Assembly (NCBI GenBank): GCA_023473405.1
Contig: JAMCZD010000394.1
Coordinates: forward strand, 1-10,151
Length of the DNA stretch: 10,151 nt
Source of the DNA: Candidatus Omnitrophota bacterium
Lineage (GTDB): Bacteria > Verrucomicrobiota > Verrucomicrobiia > Limisphaerales > UBA1319
Reading direction: 5' to 3'
Part shown: piece after piece, positions 5,974 through 10,151 of the stretch
Numbering within the stretch: the first letter of the stretch is position 1
How the letters are laid out: each line of letters starts with the position of its first letter
Notes under the pieces: model-generated
Seen by the model: only the letters and a program-made list of their open reading frames with translations
What the model was told of the DNA's origin: nothing
Database searches by the model: none
Program-made: the position numbers and the translations under genes

Positions 5974-6990
5974 TTACTTAGCCGACTTAGCTTCTTCCTT
6001 GGGCGGTTCGAGCAAGTCGAGATCAAATTTCATACCCAAGGTCAAATTCAATGCAGCCAGCTTTTCCTTGATTTCGTTGAGCGATTTTTTGCCGAAATTC
6101 CGGTATTTGAGCATTTCGGCTTCCGTTTTCATAGCCAATTGACCAACCGTGGTGATATTGGCATTATTGAGGCAATTGGCGGCGCGCACGCTCAACTCGA
6201 TTTCGTTAACACTCATGTTGAGTAATTTCTTAAGGCGCGCATGTTCGTCGTCTTGTTTTTCCTTTACCTCCTCGAATTCGACGGCGTTTTTGTCATAGCC
6301 AACGAACACATCCAAATGATGTTGCAGGATGGCGGAGGCTTGAATGAGGGCGTCAGGGGGTGAAATCCGTCCGTCCGTCCAGATTTCCAGGATCAGGCGG
6401 TCGTAATCGGTTCGCTGGCCGACACGGGCGCTTTCCACGGAGTACCGGACGCGGCTGACCGGAGAGAACAATGAATCTATGGGGATAATGCCGATGGGTT
6501 GGTCGACTTTTTTATTTTCGTCTCCGGGGCAAAAGCCACGACCGACCTTGATTTCGAACTCCATCTCGAGCTTGCGTTTCCGGTCCAGGGTGCAGATGAG
6601 CTGCTGGGGATTCGCCAGCTCGATATTTTGATTCAGCTTAATGTCTTCGGCGGTTACCGGTCCTTCGCGGTTGACGGATAACAGGAGGTTTTGCGGCTCG
6701 CGGCTGTGGCATCGGAACAGAAGCTTTTTCAGGTTCAACACTATCTCGGTGACATCCTCCGTCACGCCTTCGATGGTGGTGAACTCATGCATGGCGCCCT
6801 CGATCTTGACAGCGGTGATCGCGGCTCCCTCAAGGGACGAAAGAAGGACCCGTCGCAATGAATTACCGATGGTGTGGCCGTAGCCGGTTTCGAACGGCTC
6901 GGCAATAAACTTGGTGTAGGTAGCCGTGGCGGTGGCATCTTCCTTGATCAACCGCTTGGGCATTTCGAAGCGACCTAATCGAATTGGCAT
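5974..6990 (-). CDS. rpoA: RNA polymerase alpha subunit
   Basis: A 338-residue protein of normal length. The N-terminal dimerisation and assembly domain contains GYGHTIGNSLRRVLLSSLEG (36-55), with the Arg46-Arg47 pair matching Arg44-Arg45 of E. coli. It continues through HEFTTIEGVTEDVTEIVLNL. IIPIDSLFSPVSRVRYSVE and ILQHHLDVFVGYD complete it. A charged linker (about 238-256) leads to the C-terminal domain, with SVNEIELSVRAANCLNNANI (260-279) and FGKKSLNEIKEKLAALNLTLGM. Arg269, Asn272 and Lys302 correspond to the residues that contact UP-element DNA in E. coli (Arg265, Asn268, Lys298). The ATG at 6990 has no Shine-Dalgarno site; a second in-frame ATG nine codons in (MPKRLIKEDA) has only a weak AGGT. 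A 100-base structured spacer separates it from rpsD. Confidence 0.97.
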   Translation of the reverse strand: MPIRLGRFEMPKRLIKEDATATATYTKFIAEPFETGYGHTIGNSLRRVLLSSLEGAAITAVKIEGAMHEFTTIEGVTEDVTEIVLNLKKLLFRCHSREPQNLLLSVNREGPVTAEDIKLNQNIELANPQQLICTLDRKRKLEMEFEIKVGRGFCPGDENKKVDQPIGIIPIDSLFSPVSRVRYSVESARVGQRTDYDRLILEIWTDGRISPPDALIQASAILQHHLDVFVGYDKNAVEFEEVKEKQDDEHARLKKLLNMSVNEIELSVRAANCLNNANITTVGQLAMKTEAEMLKYRNFGKKSLNEIKEKLAALNLTLGMKFDLDLLEPPKEEAKSAK

Positions 6991-7042
6991 AAATTTATTG
7001 GACTGACAATTTTAATCTGGCCCTCAGCAGCATCCCGCTTGC

Positions 7043-7085
7043 CCGAAGGACCCGTATAATTGCCTTCGGCCTTCGCAGAAAGGCC
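7043..7085 (-). promoter_or_regulatory. Possible structured leader between rpsD and rpoA
   Basis: The rpsD-rpoA spacer (6991-7090) is the longest gap in an otherwise tight operon. In minus-strand RNA, GGCCTT (7085-7080) pairs perfectly with AAGGCC (7073-7068) around a 6-base loop. CCGAAGG (7069-7063) pairs perfectly with CCTTCGG (7049-7043) around a 13-base loop. The two hairpins share two bases, so they compete at the junction. CGAAGGC is repeated in tandem at 7075-7062, allowing a further register shift. No U-tract follows. An attenuator, an RNA processing site or an S4-binding site are possible readings, none proven. Confidence 0.4.
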
Positions 7086-7090
7086 GTTAA

Positions 7091-7699
7091 TTAGCGGGAA
7101 TAAAATTCTACGACAGCCTGTTCATTGGCGATCGGCTGGATGTCTTCGCGGGATGGCCAGCGCAGGACCGTTCCTTTGAAGCTATCCTTGTTAAAAGCAA
7201 TCCAATCGGGGACGATACGGCTGGTGGCTAACTCCAGGTTGCGGGCTGCCAATTGCCGCGAAACGCTGTTATCGCAGACCTCGATGATATCATTGACCTT
7301 CAAAGGATACGACGGGATCGACACCTTGCGCCCGTTGACCTTGATATGTCCGTGGCCGACCATCTGCCGCGAGGCGGCGCGGGTATTGGCAAAACCCAAA
7401 TGATACACAACGCTATCCAGGCGGGTCTCAAGGATTTGCAGCATGGTCTCGCCGGTAACACCGCGGCGTTTCAGGGCTTTCTCATAGACATTGCGGAACT
7501 GCCGTTCCAACAGCCCATAGTAGTAACGCAGTTTCTGTTTCTCAATTAATCCCAGGGCATAATCGCTCGCCTTCCGCCGGCTTTTCGGTCCATGAACGCC
7601 GGGACCGTAATTCCTTCGTTCGAGGTATTTCGACGGTCCGAAAATCGGCAGGCCAAAACGGCGGCTTATGCGAATGCGAGGTCCAGTGTAACGCGCCAT
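7091..7699 (-). CDS. rpsD: 30S ribosomal protein S4
   Basis: A 202-residue S4 of normal length. It opens MARYTGPRIRISRRFGLPIF. The S4 RNA-binding domain runs from about 91 to 155 (LETRLDSVVYHLGFANTRAA, then HIKVNGRKVSIPSYPLKVND). The end, ANEQAVVEFYSR, is typical. The N-terminal region has no cysteines (the only Cys is 142), so this is the zinc-free form. S4 is a primary 16S rRNA binder, nucleates 30S assembly and, in E. coli, represses its own operon. The ATG is preceded by an AT-rich 58-base spacer with no Shine-Dalgarno site; TGAAATTA occurs twice in that spacer (7711-7718 and 7744-7751, plus strand). Confidence 0.97.
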   Translation of the reverse strand: MARYTGPRIRISRRFGLPIFGPSKYLERRNYGPGVHGPKSRRKASDYALGLIEKQKLRYYYGLLERQFRNVYEKALKRRGVTGETMLQILETRLDSVVYHLGFANTRAASRQMVGHGHIKVNGRKVSIPSYPLKVNDIIEVCDNSVSRQLAARNLELATSRIVPDWIAFNKDSFKGTVLRWPSREDIQPIANEQAVVEFYSR

Positions 7700-7757
7700 A
7701 CTAACAGAATTGAAATTAGAGATTTACGATTTGAGATTGATGCTGAAATTAAACTGG

Positions 7758-8408
7758 CTATACGCGGCGTTTCTTGCGGGGACGACAGCCATTATGGGGC
7801 ACCGGCGTGACGTCTTTGATCGCGCTGATCTCTAGCCCGATCGCCTGGAGGGCGCGAATGGCGGACTCTCGGCCGGACCCGGGTCCTTTGACGCGCACCT
7901 CGATCTCACGCATGCCATGGGACATGGCTTGGCGTGCGGCATCCTGGGCAACTTGCTGGGCGGCGAAGGCGGTGCTCTTGCGCGAGCCTTTGAAGCCGAC
8001 TCGCCCAGCGCTGGACCATCCCAGCACCTGGCCGTGCATATCGGTAATGGTCACCATTGTGTTATTGAATGTAGCCAGGATATTGGCAACGCCCACCGCG
8101 ATATTCTTCGAACCTTTGGCCTTGATGATCTTCTTGGCCCCGGCGTCTTCAGCCAACAGCTCCGCAGCGGTAGGGGCTGCCGCAACGACGGCGGCAGGCG
8201 GCGCCTTGCCTGGTTCGCCGGGGGCCGTTCCTTTGCCTGCCTCGGCGGCAGGGGCAGGTTTGCCTGTTTCACCGGCTGGACCGGATTTCTTGGCCGGTTT
8301 TTGGGGCCGCTCTTCCGCTGCGGCCTTGGGACGCTCGGCAGGAGCGGCAGGCGCGGTTGATTCTTCGGATTTAGGGCCGGGTGTGATGGGCTTGGATTCG
8401 TCAGCCAT
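7758..8408 (-). CDS. rpsK: 30S ribosomal protein S11 with long N-terminal extension
   Basis: The C-terminal part, from about residue 101 (KNIAVGVANILATFNNTMVT) to 216, is standard S11, including GSRKSTAFAAQ, VKGPGSGRESAIRAL and TPVPHNGCRPRKKRRV. The Asn-Gly in HNG is the conserved site that becomes isoaspartate in E. coli S11. The first 85-100 residues are an Ala/Pro/Lys/Glu/Gly-rich low-complexity extension (with PAAPAERPKAAAEERPQKP and GETGKPAPAAEAGKG), which makes the protein 216 rather than about 129 residues. The frame is continuous and the ATG at 8408 is 9 bases from the rpsM stop, so the extension is very probably translated. No later ATG lies before the S11 core, although a non-ATG start cannot be excluded. 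No Shine-Dalgarno site is visible. S11 sits on the 30S platform near the 16S 3' end. Confidence 0.96.
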   Translation of the reverse strand: MADESKPITPGPKSEESTAPAAPAERPKAAAEERPQKPAKKSGPAGETGKPAPAAEAGKGTAPGEPGKAPPAAVVAAAPTAAELLAEDAGAKKIIKAKGSKNIAVGVANILATFNNTMVTITDMHGQVLGWSSAGRVGFKGSRKSTAFAAQQVAQDAARQAMSHGMREIEVRVKGPGSGRESAIRALQAIGLEISAIKDVTPVPHNGCRPRKKRRV

Positions 8409-8417
8409 ATTAAAAGT

Positions 8418-8813
8418 CTAGTGAATGCCAGTCTTGGCGTTTGGATTCCGCTGCACGCCGACGGTCTTGCGCGGTCCCTTCCGGGTGCGCGCATTGGTCG
8501 ATGTGCGCTGACCGCGCACGGGCAATCCGCGCAGGTGGCGGACGCCGCGATAGCACTTGATGGCCTGCAAACGTTTAAGATTCATGCCGATCTCGCGGCG
8601 GAGGTCGCCTTCGATGACATATTTACCTTCCTGAATTGCGTGGGCAATCTGGGATAGCTGTTGTTCGGTGAGGTCTTTGGCTCGAATGGCAGGGTTAAGG
8701 TTGGCCTGCTGCAAAATCGTCTTCGAGTTGCTGGGACCCAAGCCATAGACATAGCGGAGGGCGATATCGATCCGTTTGTTTCCCGGTATATCAACGCCTA
8801 ATATTCTTGGCAT
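8418..8813 (-). CDS. rpsM: 30S ribosomal protein S13
   Basis: A 131-residue protein starting MPRILGVDIPGNKRIDIALR, with YVYGLGPSNSKTIL, the LRREIGMNLKRLQAIKCYRG core and HLRGLPVRGQRTSTNARTRK, all diagnostic of S13. The basic tail (KGPRKTVGVQRNPNAKTGIH) is somewhat longer than in E. coli (118 residues). S13 lies in the 30S head, makes bridges to the 50S and reaches the P-site tRNA with its tail. It starts 13 bases after rpmJ, with no Shine-Dalgarno site in that gap (CTTCTGAACGATT before the ATG). Confidence 0.97.
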   Translation of the reverse strand: MPRILGVDIPGNKRIDIALRYVYGLGPSNSKTILQQANLNPAIRAKDLTEQQLSQIAHAIQEGKYVIEGDLRREIGMNLKRLQAIKCYRGVRHLRGLPVRGQRTSTNARTRKGPRKTVGVQRNPNAKTGIH

Positions 8814-8826
8814 AATCGTTCAGAAG

Positions 8827-8940
8827 TTAACCTTGTCGTTGTTTGTGGCGTGCATTGGTGCAAATGACCCTGATGACGCCCTTGCGTTTAATAATACGGC
8901 AATGTTCGCAGAGTTTCTTAACTGAGGCGCGGACTTTCAT
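8827..8940 (-). CDS. rpmJ: 50S ribosomal protein L36, zinc-binding form
   Basis: This short gene encodes 37 residues: MKVRASVKKLCEHC, then RIIKRKGVIRVICTNARHKQ, ending RQG. Cys11, Cys14, Cys27 and His32 are the four zinc ligands of the C+ type of L36, so zinc binding is expected. Length and sequence match the family. The ATG (8940-8938) overlaps the infA stop in an ATGA arrangement, which suggests translational coupling. It lies between infA and rpsM, the usual position. L36 packs against 23S rRNA in the large subunit. Confidence 0.96.
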   Translation of the reverse strand: MKVRASVKKLCEHCRIIKRKGVIRVICTNARHKQRQG

Positions 8941-9167
8941 GTTTTTAATTCCATGGTTCGATCTAAAATAAGGCCTTTGGACAGATCGTAAGGCGACATC
9001 TGCACAGCCACCCGATCACCCGGCGTGAGCCGGGGAAGAGCCGGTCTTGTGCGTCTGGAGACACGCGCCAGCAGATGATGGCCATTAGGCAGCTCGACCC
9101 GGACAATCGAGTTAGGCAAAACCTCGATCACGGCACCTTCAGCTTGAATGGCGTCTTCGTGCGACAC
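8937..9167 (-). CDS. infA: Translation initiation factor IF-1
   Basis: A 76-residue OB-fold protein: MSHEDAIQAEGAVIEVLPNS, then VRVELPNGHHLLARVS, then LTPGDRVAVQMSPYDLSKG, ending ILDRTMELKT. Alignment with E. coli IF-1 (MAKEDNIE...) places residue 1 at the GTG at 9167-9165, so this is a GTG start. GGAGA sits 7 bases upstream. The gene begins 40 bases inside the end of map, in another frame, and ends in a 4-base overlap with rpmJ. IF-1 binds the 30S A site and helps IF-2 and IF-3 during initiation. The usual KMRKNYIRI stretch is replaced by RRTRPALPRL. Confidence 0.96.
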   Translation of the reverse strand: MSHEDAIQAEGAVIEVLPNSIVRVELPNGHHLLARVSRRTRPALPRLTPGDRVAVQMSPYDLSKGLILDRTMELKT

Positions 9168-9904
9168 GTTAAAATCTCCGGTTCCGATTCGGTGACCAAC
9201 ACCGAATGCTCAAAATGGGCCGAAGGCTGACCATCTTCGGTCACCACCGTCCAACCGTCCTTCAAAATCCTTACGCCGGGGCCACCGGCGTTGACCATCG
9301 GTTCGATGGCCAAGGTCATACCCGGCCGCAAACGCGGCGAGGCTTTCCCATCCACAAAATTGGGCACCTGCGGTTCTTCATGCATCGAGCGGCCAACGCC
9401 ATGCCCGACGAATTCGCGCACCACGCTAAAGCCATTTTGCTCGACAAAAGTCTGGACGGCTCGCGAAATATCGACTACCCGCTTGCCGGCAACGGCCTGT
9501 GCAATCCCTTCGCGCAGGGCTTGTTCGGTGACGTCCAACAATCTTTGAGTCCGGACATCGCAGCCGCCAACGGCTATAGTGTATGCCGTATCGCCGATGA
9601 AACCGCGATAAACGACCCCAACGTCCAGGCTGACAATATCACCGTATTGGACCCGTCGGTCGCCAGCCAATCCATGGACCACCTGCTCATTTACCGAGAT
9701 ACAGATGTGGCACGGGTAATTATGATAGCCCAAAAAGGCGCTTCGTGCATCATAATTCTTGATCCTTCCAGCCGCATACTCGTCGATGGCCCGTGTGGTC
9801 ACACCCGGGGTTACCCAAGCGGCAACGTCTTCAAGCACTGCCGCCGCTATCGCTCCAGCGGAACGCATTGCTTCGATGTCACGGCTGTTCTTTATAATAA
9901 TCAT
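9128..9904 (-). CDS. map: Methionine aminopeptidase, type I
   Basis: A 258-residue enzyme that removes the N-terminal Met from new proteins in the cytoplasm. The metal ligands are all visible: Asp94 (SLDVG), Asp105 (GFIGDTAYT), His168 (VGHGVG), Glu201 (AIEPM) and Glu232 (HFEHS). His77 (VVHG) and His175 (MHEEPQVPN) match the substrate-side histidines. There is no N-terminal zinc-finger extension, as in type Ia. The ATG at 9904 is chosen because MIIIKNSRDIEAMRSAG aligns with the family N-terminus. The frame extends 21 codons further to a TTG at 9967, but that part is Arg/Pro-rich and unlike the family. AGG directly abuts the ATG, so there is no well-spaced Shine-Dalgarno site. The last 40 bases overlap infA. 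The gene follows secY directly; adk, often found between them, is absent. Confidence 0.96.
   Translation of the reverse strand: MIIIKNSRDIEAMRSAGAIAAAVLEDVAAWVTPGVTTRAIDEYAAGRIKNYDARSAFLGYHNYPCHICISVNEQVVHGLAGDRRVQYGDIVSLDVGVVYRGFIGDTAYTIAVGGCDVRTQRLLDVTEQALREGIAQAVAGKRVVDISRAVQTFVEQNGFSVVREFVGHGVGRSMHEEPQVPNFVDGKASPRLRPGMTLAIEPMVNAGGPGVRILKDGWTVVTEDGQPSAHFEHSVLVTESEPEILTCRTKTPFKLKVP
9175..9179 (-). promoter_or_regulatory. Shine-Dalgarno site for infA inside map
   Basis: On the minus strand, GGAGA at 9179-9175 precedes the GTG start at 9167 by 7 bases. It lies within the map coding sequence and supports the overlapping GTG start of infA. Confidence 0.7.
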
Positions 9905-9985
9905 CCTGCTAGTCTCTGGCGCCCGGTGCGGACGCCGACCGAATGTCTCGGCCCGCGCTCTGGGCAAAGCTGGTGCAATTCCTGA

Positions 9986-10151
9986 TTAGAATCTGCCCCG
10001 GAGCCGGCCTTTTCTCAAGAACCCATCATAATGCCGCATCAAAAGGTGCGCCTCGACCTGCCGCATTGTATCGAGCAGAACGCCCACGAGGATCAAGATA
10101 CTGGTCCCGCCAAAGAAAGAAGCAACATAATAAGGAATACCCATGGCACTG
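9986..10151 (-). CDS. secY: Preprotein translocase SecY, C-terminal end
   Basis: Only the last 54 residues and the TAA at 9988-9986 are in the window; the gene continues beyond 10151. The segment reads SAMGIPYYVASFFGGTSILI, then LVGVLLDTMRQVEAHLLMRH, then YDGFLRKGRLRGRF. This is the last transmembrane helix and cytosolic tail of SecY, with the hallmark FGGTS, LDTMRQVEAHL and RHYDGF motifs. SecY forms the membrane channel that exports the pseudopilins and the GH27 enzyme precursor. An 81-base gap separates its stop from the chosen map start. Confidence 0.96.
   Translation of the reverse strand, partial: SAMGIPYYVASFFGGTSILILVGVLLDTMRQVEAHLLMRHYDGFLRKGRLRGRF

Noticed and set aside
9905..9967. 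TTG start for map at 9967
   Set aside because: The added 21 residues are Arg/Pro-rich and do not match methionine aminopeptidases; the ATG at 9904 gives the normal N-terminus.

Overview
The window looks like chromosomal DNA of a Gram-negative bacterium. The best guess is a verrucomicrobial lineage (Limisphaerales/Pedosphaera-like). That guess is inference: it rests on the style of the type II secretion pseudopilins, a secreted GH27 enzyme with an N-terminal putative-Ig (He_PIG-type) module, and ribosomal proteins with Ala/Pro-rich extensions. No marker gene here settles the taxonomy.

Plus strand, 1-2918: the end of a minor-pseudopilin operon, in the order gspH (5' end outside the window), gspI, gspJ, gspK. 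Every junction overlaps (ATGA, ATGA, TAATG), so the four are probably translated as a coupled unit. Together they would form the tip of the type II secretion pseudopilus. No gspL or gspM follows.

Plus strand, 2919-5227: a gene-poor stretch of 728 bases comes first. It holds four degenerate 12-nt tandem repeats and a perfect 18-bp inverted repeat with a related third copy, and resembles mobile-element or REP-type debris. Then comes a secreted 526-residue GH27 alpha-galactosidase-family enzyme with its own Shine-Dalgarno site and signal peptide. It is a plausible type II secretion client, but nothing in the sequence proves that.

Minus strand, 10151-5380: the end of the spc operon and the alpha operon, read leftwards as secY (partial), map, infA, rpmJ, rpsM, rpsK, rpsD, rpoA, rplQ. 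It supplies the protein-export channel, N-terminal Met removal, initiation factor 1, four small- or large-subunit proteins around the decoding and platform regions, RNA polymerase alpha, and L17. rpmJ (37 codons) is real, with zinc-ligand residues. The operon ends in a GC-rich hairpin at 5345-5370, which is fully paired only as minus-strand RNA. The plus-strand GH27 gene and this operon converge there.

I found no convincing new biological system. The points most worth a second look are the structured 100-nt spacer between rpsD and rpoA, the inverted-repeat region at 3074-3186, the long low-complexity extensions on S11 and L17, and the lack of Shine-Dalgarno sites before most ribosomal-protein genes while gspI and infA have strong ones.
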